Below are positions 1 to 5,727 of a DNA stretch of 10,686 bases, one piece after another. Source of the DNA: Clostridia bacterium (lineage in GTDB: Bacteria > Bacillota > Clostridia > Christensenellales > UBA1242); the NCBI GenBank assembly GCA_017537515.1, contig JAFYKO010000099.1:1-10686 (forward strand). Direction: 5' to 3'. Made by a program: the position numbers and the translations under genes. The notes under the pieces were generated by a model. That model did no database searches and was not told the origin of the DNA. It saw only the letters and a list, made by a program, of their open reading frames with translations. Each line of letters opens with the position of its first letter. Positions within the stretch are counted from its first letter, which is position 1.

Positions 1-4
1 AAAA

Positions 5-48
5 GAGGGTTATACCCTCAACTGAAAAACCACCGGCTTAGCCGGTGG
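5..48. repeat. Double hairpin, possible end of a small mobile element
   Basis: Two perfect short inverted repeats stand 10 nt apart: GAGGGT-TAT-ACCCTC (5-19) and CCACCGGC-TTA-GCCGGTGG (30-48). They are much richer in GC than their surroundings. Paired hairpins of this look occur at ends of IS200/IS605-type elements and as dispersed intergenic repeats in gut Clostridia, but this is recalled resemblance only. No transposase is visible because the window begins here. The simple alternative is an ordinary terminator of an upstream gene. Confidence 0.4.
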
Positions 49-58
49 ATTTTTATTT
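30..58 (+). terminator. Rho-independent terminator of an upstream unit
   Basis: A perfect 8-bp GC-rich stem (CCACCGGC/GCCGGTGG, 3-nt loop) is followed by ATTTTTATTTT. This is a strong intrinsic terminator on the plus strand. It separates whatever lies left of the window from the nfeD-qmcA promoter at 79. Confidence 0.8.
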
Positions 59-78
59 TAAATTAATCTGTTATTTAT

Positions 79-107
79 TTGACTATTTTATAATATTATG
101 GTATTAT
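79..107 (+). promoter_or_regulatory. Sigma-A promoter of nfeD-qmcA
   Basis: TTGACT (79-84), a 17-bp spacer and TATTAT (102-107), with TGG before the -10 giving an extended -10. Transcription would start near 114, leaving a leader of about 20 nt that carries the ribosome binding site AAAGGAG (117-123). Confidence 0.75.
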
Positions 108-133
108 ATATTTATTAAAGGAGAAAATATATT

Positions 134-562
134 ATGAATATGATTTGGATTTGGGCAATAATAATTGTTGTTGCACTTATCGCCGAATTTCTCACTATGC
201 AAATGGTCAGCATATGGCTTGCAGTGGGCGGACTTGTTGGCTTGATTTTGGCTATCATTGGGGGAATTGGCATTGAAGTTCAAATTATCGTTGCGATTGC
301 TGTTGCATTTGTTTCAATCTTGGCATTGAGAAAAGTAACCCTAAAATTCCTCACAAACAAAACTGAAGGCGACAAGGCTGAAGTTTTGGTTGGAAAAACG
401 GGCAAAGTAATCAATGCTATTGACAAGGAAACAAGCGGAACAGTTAAAATCAACGGCGTTATTTGGACCGCAATAGCAGACAAAAACATTGCCGAAGGAA
501 CAGAAATCAAAATTATTGACGTAGTCGGAAACCGTCTTAAAGTTAAAGAGGTAAAGGAGTAA
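134..562 (+). CDS. NfeD-like membrane protein, partner of the SPFH protein
   Basis: This 142-residue protein looks like a short-form NfeD protein. It has closely packed hydrophobic segments at about residues 4-20, 26-44 and 48-65. They are followed by a soluble domain (about 87-139) rich in short beta-type runs (GKTGKVINAI, GTVKINGVIW, GTEIKIIDVVGNRLKVKE), as expected of the NfeD OB-fold. Short NfeD proteins are encoded beside SPFH proteins (E. coli YbbK with QmcA) and are thought to help assemble or regulate their membrane oligomers. The start is supported by AAAGGAG at 117-123, 10 nt upstream. The SPFH gene follows after 4 nt with its own AAAGGAG, so the two form one operon. There is no serine-protease ClpP-like domain as in long NfeD proteins. 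The family call is firm; the precise role is inferred. Confidence 0.9.
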   Translation: MNMIWIWAIIIVVALIAEFLTMQMVSIWLAVGGLVGLILAIIGGIGIEVQIIVAIAVAFVSILALRKVTLKFLTNKTEGDKAEVLVGKTGKVINAIDKETSGTVKINGVIWTAIADKNIAEGTEIKIIDVVGNRLKVKEVKE

Positions 563-566
563 AAGT

Positions 567-1466
567 ATGTTAACAGTATTTATTGTTTTAGGTGTAGTTA
601 TCCTAATTTTATTCGGACTTTCAGTTCGTGTGGTGCATCAGTCAACCGCAGTTGTTGTGGAAAGGCTTGGCAAATACCACAAAACATTACAAACAGGGAT
701 TCATCTTGTTATCCCAATCATTGACAGAACAAAACCGGCACTTGTGCTAAAAGAAAAGGTTGCGGACTTCCCTCCTCAACCAATCATTACAAAAGATAAT
801 GTTACAATGCAAATAGATACAGTGGTTTATTATCAAATCACAGACCCAAAACTCTACACTTATGGTGTTGAAAAACCAGTTAGTGCGATTGAAAACCTTA
901 CTGCAACAACCCTTAGAAATATTGTGGGCGAACTCGAACTTGATGAAACTCTCACAAGCAGAGACACCGTTAATGGGAAAATGCGTGCAATTTTGGATGA
1001 GGCCACAGACCCTTGGGGTATCAAAATCAATCGTGTTGAACTTAAAAACATCGACCCTCCTCACGCAATACGTGAAGCGATGGAAAAACAAATGCGTGCA
1101 GAACGTGAGAGACGTGAAGCAATCCTTCTTGCCGAAGGTGAAAAACGCAGTAATATTTTGAGAGCAGAGGGCGAAAAACAAGCGGCAATTTTGCGTGCAG
1201 AAGCACAAAAAGCCTCACTTATTGCAGAGGCAGAAGGTGAAGCAGAGGCTATTCGCAAAATTATTGAAGCAAACCCAAGCAAAGAATATTTGACCCTAAA
1301 ATCCCTCGAAGCACTGAAAGTTGTTGCTGATGGACAAAGCACAAAACTCTTTATTCCTTCAGACCTTGCAAATCTTACTGGGTTGGTGTCTGGAATCACG
1401 GAAACAGTTCAAACCACAAAAGAAACAACAGTCAAAAAAGACAAAAAGAAGAAATCTGAGGAGTAA
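567..1466 (+). CDS. qmcA: SPFH/stomatin family membrane scaffold protein (QmcA-like)
   Basis: This 299-residue protein matches the QmcA/stomatin type in length and order. A single N-terminal membrane segment (about 3-20) is followed by the SPFH/band-7 domain (about 22-170), with the family stretches VVVERLGKYHKTLQTGIH (29-46) and DEATDPWGIKINRVELKNI (144-162). A long charged coiled coil covers about 168-235, and the tail is lysine-rich. The coiled coil contains four 11-residue repeats (186-229) of the form I-L-x-A-E-G-E-K-x-x-x, typical of SPFH oligomerisation helices. Family members form ring-like membrane assemblies that organise microdomains and regulate membrane proteases. The gene has AAAGGAG at 553-559 and is co-transcribed with nfeD just upstream. 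A terminator follows directly. The family call is firm; the exact client is unknown. Confidence 0.93.
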   Translation: MLTVFIVLGVVILILFGLSVRVVHQSTAVVVERLGKYHKTLQTGIHLVIPIIDRTKPALVLKEKVADFPPQPIITKDNVTMQIDTVVYYQITDPKLYTYGVEKPVSAIENLTATTLRNIVGELELDETLTSRDTVNGKMRAILDEATDPWGIKINRVELKNIDPPHAIREAMEKQMRAERERREAILLAEGEKRSNILRAEGEKQAAILRAEAQKASLIAEAEGEAEAIRKIIEANPSKEYLTLKSLEALKVVADGQSTKLFIPSDLANLTGLVSGITETVQTTKETTVKKDKKKKSEE

Positions 1467-1482
1467 AACTTTAAAACAAAAT

Positions 1483-1512
1483 ACTTGCCTATTTTCATAG
1501 ACAAGTTTTTTT
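1483..1512. terminator. Terminator between convergent qmcA and yugP paralogue 1
   Basis: The stem ACTTG-C-CTA / TAG-A-CAAGT (1483-1491 with 1498-1506, one C-A mismatch, 6-nt loop) is followed by seven Ts on the plus strand. On the minus strand it is followed by ATTTTGTTTT, so it may stop transcription in both directions. The T-run overlaps the TAA stop (1511-1513) of the minus-strand gene. Confidence 0.75.
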
Positions 1513-2227
1513 AATCGCTATTGTTTGCAATAAATATCGATAAAACAAAACGCAAGAATCCAAGTATTGAAACAACAAGTCCAGCAACGTAAGTTTGTGC
1601 GGCGGCGTTTAAAACCACCTTCGCACCTTTAACCTCAGTGTTGTCAAGAATGTTGCTTGATACAAGGGCATTAAGTGCACGCTTAGATGCATCAAATTCA
1701 ACGGGGAGAGTTACAAGCGAAACAAGAACCGAAAGCCCAAAGAACACGCAACCACCAATTACGAAGTAAGAACCAATGCTTGTGTATGCAAGGGCTGAAA
1801 GCACAAGACCAATAATAATCAGTGGCCAAAGCATACTTGACATAATATTGCTAAGCACTGCCAGGCCTTTTCTGAGCCTCAAAAACCCATACCCTTGAGC
1901 ATCTTGAATTGCGTGGCCTGCTTCGTGAGCGGCAACCCCCAATGCAGCGATTGAAGTTGAGTTGTAAACCTCATCTGAAAGACTTAACGTTTTATTTGCG
2001 GTGTTGTAATTGTCCGTCAAATTACCTGAAATATGTTGAATTTTGACATCACTTATTCCTTCGTGTCTCAAAATTGTCTCGCACGCTTCTCTTGTTGTTA
2101 TGCCTTTACTTGAAAAGACTTTTGAATATGTTTTAAAAGCCTTATTGACTTTGTTTTGTACGATAACTGAATAAATAATACCTGGGAGCAATACAATGCC
2201 CAGTAAATAATAAACTAACATCCACAT
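1511..2227 (-). CDS. yugP: YugP-type membrane zinc metallopeptidase (Zn_peptidase_2), paralogue 1
   Basis: This 238-residue protein is a canonical member of the YugP/Zn_peptidase_2 (PF04298) family. It has an N-terminal membrane segment (about 4-24), the family stretches HISGNLTDNYNTANKTLSLS (65-84) and GVAAHEAGHAIQ (97-108), and further membrane segments at about 133-150, 153-174 and 212-234. The zinc-binding HEAGH is at 101-105. The acidic motif VEFDAS (176-181) probably supplies the third zinc ligand, which I infer from the family pattern. The substrate is unknown; a role in membrane protein turnover is plausible. The ATG has no Shine-Dalgarno, and a TATTAT -10 element ends exactly 6 nt before it, so the mRNA is probably leaderless. 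A second Met at codon 3 is a less likely start. It is convergent with qmcA and downstream of a paralogue. Confidence 0.93.
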   Translation of the reverse strand: MWMLVYYLLGIVLLPGIIYSVIVQNKVNKAFKTYSKVFSSKGITTREACETILRHEGISDVKIQHISGNLTDNYNTANKTLSLSDEVYNSTSIAALGVAAHEAGHAIQDAQGYGFLRLRKGLAVLSNIMSSMLWPLIIIGLVLSALAYTSIGSYFVIGGCVFFGLSVLVSLVTLPVEFDASKRALNALVSSNILDNTEVKGAKVVLNAAAQTYVAGLVVSILGFLRFVLSIFIANNSD

Positions 2228-2233
2228 ACTTAT

Positions 2234-2263
2234 ATAATACCATAAAATCTAGCAAAAATGCAA
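2234..2263 (-). promoter_or_regulatory. Promoter of yugP paralogue 1, leaderless type
   Basis: On the minus strand, TTGCAT (2263-2258), an 18-bp spacer and TGG-TATTAT (-10 at 2239-2234) are followed by six bases (ATAAGT) and the ATG at 2227. The expected +1 falls on the A of the start codon. The extended -10 GGTATTATATA is identical to that of the nfeD promoter. The -35 is weak (TTG only). Confidence 0.65.
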
Positions 2264-2291
2264 TACTTTTTGAAAAATCTTTTAAATTTTT

Positions 2292-3038
2292 TTAAAAAAT
2301 TTTAGTTTTTCGCACAAGTCCTGTCCACGAAAACAACGCTCGGAAGAGGTCGCCAGTGTATGTTGCCTTTGCCGAACTCAAAAATTTGGACATAAGAGAT
2401 AGTTCTTTTTTTGAAAATACATTTGTTTTTTGCAATAAGTCCATAGCTATTTCGCTTGCGTTTTTCTCGAGTTTTAGAGTGGAGATTTTAAGCCATATTG
2501 CAACAATGAAATTCAAAAGCATAAAGAGTAGAAAAAATAAACAAATAATTATGACACCCGTTGCAAAGAAATAAACGCCTGCAATAACAAGCAAAACATT
2601 CAAAAAGCCTAAAAACTTAACAGTCTTTGCAAGTTTAAAATTCTGCACAAGGATTTTAGGGTTGTTTTTATGTTGGAAGGAATGACCAAATTCGTGGGCG
2701 ACAATAGCAAAGCTTGCGATACTTCCTATATATGCTATTTGCGAAGAAAGTGAAACTGTTTTTCTTGCTGGAGTGTAAGAGCCACTTGAAGGCATTTCTT
2801 TTTCGGGTAAGACCTCGACGGCAATTTGCCCTTTAAAAAAAAACACTGAAAATTTTTTTGCAAATGAATAAGCGTCCGCTTTAAACCTAGTTGAGATTTT
2901 ATTCATTTCATCAAAGGATTTTAAATAATGGTCGTATGAAAAATTTGCAATACAAATTCCAATAATTGTAAAAAGCAAAAAACATCCCGCAATGAGGTAT
3001 GCCCAATATTCAGAAATAAAAATTAAAAATTCTTCCAT
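2292..3038 (-). CDS. Divergent YugP-like membrane zinc metallopeptidase, paralogue 2
   Basis: This 248-residue protein has the same plan as its downstream neighbour. It has an N-terminal membrane helix (about 11-31), a loop with TPARKTVSLSSQ (89-100) comparable to TANKTLSLSDEV in paralogue 1, and HEFGHSFQHK (115-124) carrying the HExxH zinc motif. Hydrophobic helices follow (about 142-185), then LEKNAS (190-195) in place of VEFDAS, and a C-terminal helix. HExxH and the glutamate of the second motif are kept, so it may be active, but the surrounding sequence is far from the family norm. I infer an old tandem duplication followed by divergence. There is no Shine-Dalgarno; TATAAT ends exactly 6 nt before the ATG. 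Its 3' side is AT-only palindromic DNA, not a clear terminator, so read-through into paralogue 1 is possible. Confidence 0.8.
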   Translation of the reverse strand: MEEFLIFISEYWAYLIAGCFLLFTIIGICIANFSYDHYLKSFDEMNKISTRFKADAYSFAKKFSVFFFKGQIAVEVLPEKEMPSSGSYTPARKTVSLSSQIAYIGSIASFAIVAHEFGHSFQHKNNPKILVQNFKLAKTVKFLGFLNVLLVIAGVYFFATGVIIICLFFLLFMLLNFIVAIWLKISTLKLEKNASEIAMDLLQKTNVFSKKELSLMSKFLSSAKATYTGDLFRALFSWTGLVRKTKIF

Positions 3039-3044
3039 AAAAAT

Positions 3045-3073
3045 ATTATAACAAAAAACTAATGGAAAATCAA
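3045..3073 (-). promoter_or_regulatory. Promoter of yugP paralogue 2, leaderless type
   Basis: On the minus strand, TTGATT (3073-3068), a 17-bp spacer ending in TGT, and a perfect TATAAT (3050-3045) are followed by ATTTTT and the ATG at 3038. The predicted +1 is the A of the start codon. This is among the best promoters in the window. Confidence 0.75.
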
Positions 3074-3137
3074 TACTTATTTATTTTAAAACAAATTTAT
3101 AAAAAAATAATTAAATTAAAAATACAATAAAAAAAAT

Positions 3138-3173
3138 AAAAAACCTAAAAAAACAACATTTTTAAGGTTTTTT
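3138..3173 (-). terminator. Terminator of the nfeD2-hydrolase operon
   Basis: A perfect 9-bp inverted repeat, AAAAAACCT/AGGTTTTTT (arms 3173-3165 and 3146-3138 on the minus strand), is followed by ATTTTTTTTATT. The AAAAA and TTTTTTT runs inside the loop can extend the stem. The first arm includes the last codons of the hydrolase gene, so the terminator overlaps the coding end. Confidence 0.65.
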
Positions 3174-4049
3174 GGTTAAAAAATTAAAAATATCTTTATA
3201 AACATCTGCTGTTTCTTTTTCATACAGCAAGTTATGTCTTAGTTTTGGATAAATAATTATTTTTGAGTTTAAGTTGTTGTTTGAATATAATTGATGAAGA
3301 TATTTAACGCCTTTTCCAAAATCGCCGACTGGGTCATCCTCGCCGGATATGATAAGTATCTCCATTTCTTTGCTGACGTCTTTCAAGTTGTTTGCTATAT
3401 TTGGCAAATTGTCAAGAAGAGATTCATAAAATCCATAGGAAAAAGGAATCCTACATAGTTTGTCATTTGCAAGTATTTTCAGCTTATCGTTGTCGCTGGT
3501 TATCCATGATGTAGGTTTGAATCTACGGTTAAAATACTTTTGCAATGACCTATCAAGGGATTGAGCATATGCGTTTGGCCCTTTAATTTTTCTTCCAAGT
3601 TTGCAGATGATTTTTGCAAGTCTTATCTTTGGTTGATTCATATAACCACTTCCGATAAGAATCATTTTTGAAATATTTTTTGCCTTGTGCATACAGGCTT
3701 GTGCTATGAAAGAACCATAAGAAAAACCAACAAGATAGATTGGCAGTTGATATTTTTCTTTAAGCATATTGGAAATACATAAGCAGTCGCACACAGATGC
3801 GGAAAAAACATCGTAGTCTGCTTTGCCGATTTCAGAGATTTTGTTGCACGAGCGTCCGTGCCCTCGTTGGTCGACAAGGAGGCAATGAAAATGTTTTTTG
3901 TTGACCTTTTCCGCAAATTCAAAATATGGTTTTGAGTATTCTTGAATTCCGTGCAAAAAAAGCACAACGCCTTTTGGTTTTTGTGCCTCAAACAAATAAG
4001 TCCTTAGTTTTGTGCCGTCATAGCACTCAAAAAATTCTTCTTTCATCAT
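3162..4049 (-). CDS. Alpha/beta hydrolase, monoacylglycerol lipase/lysophospholipase-like
   Basis: This 295-residue protein is a serine hydrolase of the Hydrolase_4 (monoacylglycerol lipase-like) group. Visible elements in order are VVLFLHGIQEYS (28-39, oxyanion HG), LLVDQRGHGRS (57-67), the nucleophile elbow GFSYGS (108-113, Ser110), GEDDPVG (236-242, Asp239 as the likely acid) and RHNLL (271-275, His272). This completes a Ser-Asp-His triad. No signal peptide or membrane segment is evident, so it is probably cytoplasmic or peripheral at the membrane, acting on lipid or other esters; the substrate is unknown. The start overlaps the stop of the preceding gene as ATGA, with two successive Met codons and only a weak ribosome binding site. 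This indicates translational coupling to the NfeD-like protein. Confidence 0.88.
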   Translation of the reverse strand: MMKEEFFECYDGTKLRTYLFEAQKPKGVVLFLHGIQEYSKPYFEFAEKVNKKHFHCLLVDQRGHGRSCNKISEIGKADYDVFSASVCDCLCISNMLKEKYQLPIYLVGFSYGSFIAQACMHKAKNISKMILIGSGYMNQPKIRLAKIICKLGRKIKGPNAYAQSLDRSLQKYFNRRFKPTSWITSDNDKLKILANDKLCRIPFSYGFYESLLDNLPNIANNLKDVSKEMEILIISGEDDPVGDFGKGVKYLHQLYSNNNLNSKIIIYPKLRHNLLYEKETADVYKDIFNFLTKKP

Positions 4050-4594
4050 TTCACACTTCGTTTAAATTTTTTTACTATAACTTTATTGCCAATATTTTCA
4101 ACAATTATAACTTTCTTGCCTTTTTTGATTGCACCATCGGTGGATTCTGCATCAACTTCGCTGTCTGTTTCTATTAAAAGAACCCTGCCCATTCCTTGTG
4201 ATTTCTCTGGAATTGCTTCAGTTACGATGCCAATCTCACCTTTATTTGCAAGCGGTTCTCTTTCTAGATAGCCTAAAATCAGCACGATGCCGATAGCGAG
4301 AACGACAGAAATTGTTATTGCAACGGGTATGCTGGCGAAAAGAGAAAGCAAAAACGAACAAGTGGAACCAATGGTTAGGGCAAAAACAGTGCCTTTGATT
4401 TTGAAAGTATTGAAAACAAATGACGCTGGCTCAAAATCGTCTGTAATGTCGTCTATATCATCGCTGATTACTTTGTTTTTGGTTTTTACATAACCAGTGT
4501 AAAGCAAAATCAAATAAGTTATAAGTAAAACAAGTGAAACGCAAGCGATTATGAATAATACGTTTTGAAAAACTGTTAAATTCGTAAAAATCAT
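4046..4594 (-). CDS. Second NfeD-like membrane protein (three TM segments plus OB-fold)
   Basis: This 182-residue protein has a membrane segment at about 11-33 and an acidic linker (DDIDDITDDFEP, 45-56). A hydrophobic hairpin follows (about 68-87 and 89-109), then a C-terminal beta-rich domain (about 119-177) with KGEIGIVTEAI and KKVIIVENIGNKVIVK, resembling the NfeD OB-fold. Its size and layout resemble B. subtilis YuaF, the NfeD partner of flotillin FloT. Here, however, no flotillin follows and the downstream partner is a hydrolase. The open frame extends to 4651, but the start is placed at 4594. This ATG has AAAGGA a few bases upstream, and the predicted transcription start (about 4616) and the -35 element lie inside the longer frame. 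NfeD membership is likely; the function is inferred only. Confidence 0.78.
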   Translation of the reverse strand: MIFTNLTVFQNVLFIIACVSLVLLITYLILLYTGYVKTKNKVISDDIDDITDDFEPASFVFNTFKIKGTVFALTIGSTCSFLLSLFASIPVAITISVVLAIGIVLILGYLEREPLANKGEIGIVTEAIPEKSQGMGRVLLIETDSEVDAESTDGAIKKGKKVIIVENIGNKVIVKKFKRSVK

Positions 4595-4622
4595 TTTTAT
4601 TCCTTTTAAATATATATTCAAT

Positions 4623-4651
4623 ATAATAACACTAATTTCCCAAAATGGCAA
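4623..4651 (-). promoter_or_regulatory. Sigma-A promoter of nfeD2-hydrolase operon
   Basis: On the minus strand, TTGCCA (4651-4646, five of six consensus bases), a 17-bp spacer ending in TGT, and TATTAT (4628-4623). The start point would be near 4616, leaving about 22 nt of leader containing AAAAGGA before the ATG at 4594. It rules out the upstream ATG at 4651 as the start. Confidence 0.75.
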
Positions 4652-4712
4652 ACAAAATCAAAAAATGCAATCTATGTATTATTATGCGAATTTTGGAATA
4701 TTCTAATATTAT

Positions 4713-5477
4713 ATGACAATTTGGATAGGAATATTTTTTGGGGTTCTTCAAGGTCTAACAGAATTTTTACCAGTGTCTTCAAGTGGGCATCTGGTGTTTT
4801 TCAATAATATATTTGGCACAAATTGTGATTTTTTGTTTTTTAGCTTGCTTTTGCACCTTGCAACTCTTTTTGCTGTTGTTGTGGTTTTGTGGAAAGAAAT
4901 AAAATTTTTAATCAAAAGACCCTTTTCACCCCTAGCAATACAACTCTATCTCTCGACAATCGTTACAATAGTTATGGTTTTGATTTTTGAGGCGTTCATA
5001 AAGGATGCCTTTGGAGGCTCACTTCTTCCAATTTGCTTTATGCTTACAGCTATTCTTTTGTATATTACGGAGGTTTATACAAAAAAACAAGCCAAGCCAC
5101 TCAACTTAAAGACTTCATTAATTATGGGTTTTGCCCAAGGCATAGCGGTTCTTCCGGGGATTTCTCGAAGCGGGGCAACGATATGTACGGGAATTTTATG
5201 TGGGCTGTCTCGAGAAGAGGCGAGCAGATTTTCATTTTTAATGTCTATTCCAATTATTGTTGCTTCAATGGGGTATGATATTTTGGATGCAGTCGTTCAA
5301 GGCGAAGCAGTCTTTAATGTTCCCATCCTTCCAGCAATTTTTGGATTTATTAGTGCATTCCTGGTTGGTGTGATTGCAGTTAAGTTTATGATAAATATGC
5401 TCCAAAAAGTCAAGCTTTGGTGGTTTTCAATTTATTTGATAATTTTATCAATAATTTCATTATTTTTAATAAAATAA
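4713..5477 (+). CDS. uppP: Undecaprenyl-diphosphatase UppP (BacA)
   Basis: This 254-residue polytopic membrane protein carries both UppP signatures. The first is QGLTEFLPVSSSGH (13-26), with catalytic Glu17 and the serine cluster. The second is LPGISRSGAT (147-156), with the conserved Arg152. The first acidic residue of the usual E-x-x-x-E motif is Gln here (Q13-x-x-x-E17), a variant I believe is seen in many Bacillota. The enzyme dephosphorylates undecaprenyl diphosphate to recycle the lipid carrier for peptidoglycan and other wall polymers, and overproduction gives bacitracin resistance. An in-frame TAA at 4704 fixes the start at 4713, but no Shine-Dalgarno precedes it (only GGA about 15 nt away). 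TATTCT or TAATAT lies immediately upstream, so a very short leader is likely. It is apparently monocistronic, divergent from nfeD2 and convergent with spoVM. Confidence 0.95.
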   Translation: MTIWIGIFFGVLQGLTEFLPVSSSGHLVFFNNIFGTNCDFLFFSLLLHLATLFAVVVVLWKEIKFLIKRPFSPLAIQLYLSTIVTIVMVLIFEAFIKDAFGGSLLPICFMLTAILLYITEVYTKKQAKPLNLKTSLIMGFAQGIAVLPGISRSGATICTGILCGLSREEASRFSFLMSIPIIVASMGYDILDAVVQGEAVFNVPILPAIFGFISAFLVGVIAVKFMINMLQKVKLWWFSIYLIILSIISLFLIK

Positions 5478-5479
5478 GT

Positions 5480-5520
5480 GAAAAAATATAATTTTTTCTA
5501 CTTTTATTTAATTATTTTTT
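5480..5520. terminator. Shared terminator between convergent uppP and spoVM
   Basis: GAAAAAAT-ATA-ATTTTTTC (5480-5498) is a perfect 8-bp inverted repeat 2 nt after the uppP stop. T-rich sequence (CTTTTATTTAATTATTTTTT) follows on the plus strand. The spoVM stop lies 5 nt away on the other side, so the same hairpin can serve the minus strand. The stem is nearly all A-T, so it may be weak. An alternative pairing uses TTTTTTCTA (5492-5500) with TAGAAAAAA (5521-5529). Confidence 0.55.
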
Positions 5521-5584
5521 TAGAAAAAAACAATTTTAAAAAACCCGAAACAATTTTTGGTGCCTTCACGCAAATGATTTTCAT
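5504..5584 (-). CDS. spoVM: Stage V sporulation protein M (SpoVM), 26 residues
   Basis: This very short minus-strand gene encodes 26 residues beginning MKIICVKAPKIVSGF. From memory, B. subtilis SpoVM is also exactly 26 residues and begins MKFYTIKLPKFLGGI. Shared positions include Met1, Lys2, Lys7, Pro9, Lys10 and Gly14, plus a basic residue at 17 and similar hydrophobic positions. SpoVM is an amphipathic helix that lies in the outer forespore membrane, senses its positive curvature and recruits the ATPase SpoIVA to build the coat basement layer. Pro9 and the helix from residue 11 onward match that design. A textbook ribosome binding site AAGGAG (5598-5593) stands 8 nt before the ATG. It is convergent with uppP and divergent from walJ. 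I could not find a convincing sigma-E promoter. If correct, the organism forms spores or descends from one that did. Confidence 0.85.
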   Translation of the reverse strand: MKIICVKAPKIVSGFLKLFFSKKIIK

Positions 5585-5618
5585 AAATATTTCTCCTTAA
5601 AATATCCTATTCCTCAAA

Positions 5619-5659
5619 GTGTGTTTTTGTGTTTGTGGGTGTGTTTGGAGTGTGGGTTG
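5619..5659. other. Strand-asymmetric G/T tract upstream of spoVM
   Basis: For 41 bases the plus strand contains only G and T apart from one A (5649), and the minus strand correspondingly only C and A. It lies between the divergent spoVM and walJ genes, upstream of the walJ promoter. If the spoVM message starts on its far side, its leader would be C/A-rich and unstructured. No function is known. Confidence 0.6.
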
Positions 5660-5692
5660 ACTTAAAAATTTTGACAAAAATTTCTTTTAGGC

Positions 5693-5721
5693 TTGCAAAT
5701 GTCGAAAAAAATTGTTATAAT
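5693..5721 (+). promoter_or_regulatory. Promoter of walJ-htrC, leaderless type
   Basis: TTGCAA (5693-5698), a 17-bp spacer ending in TGT, and a perfect TATAAT (5716-5721) are followed by CACCCT and the walJ ATG at 5728. The predicted +1 is the A of the start codon. There is no Shine-Dalgarno sequence before walJ. Confidence 0.72.
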
Positions 5722-5727
5722 CACCCT

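Noticed and set aside
747..1208. 153-codon open frame antisense to qmcA
   Set aside because: It lies wholly inside the conserved SPFH gene, is rich in Cys and Phe as expected from the reverse complement, has no ribosome binding site and matches no known family.
1061..1399. 112-codon frame antisense to the qmcA coiled coil
   Set aside because: Its repeated Ala/Ser/Arg composition is the mirror of the 11-residue repeats of QmcA; there is no start signal.
4595..4651. 19-residue N-terminal extension of the second NfeD-like protein
   Set aside because: It covers the -35/-10 region and the leader; the internal ATG at 4594 has the ribosome binding site.
5671..5676. Perfect TTGACA as -35 of walJ
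   Set aside because: No acceptable -10 lies 16-18 bp downstream, and its distance to the good TATAAT at 5716 is 39 bp; TTGCAA at 5693 fits better.
5629..5727. 33-residue N-terminal extension of walJ
   Set aside because: It translates the G/T tract and the promoter, has no family counterpart, and the hallmark N-terminus begins at the ATG at 5728.
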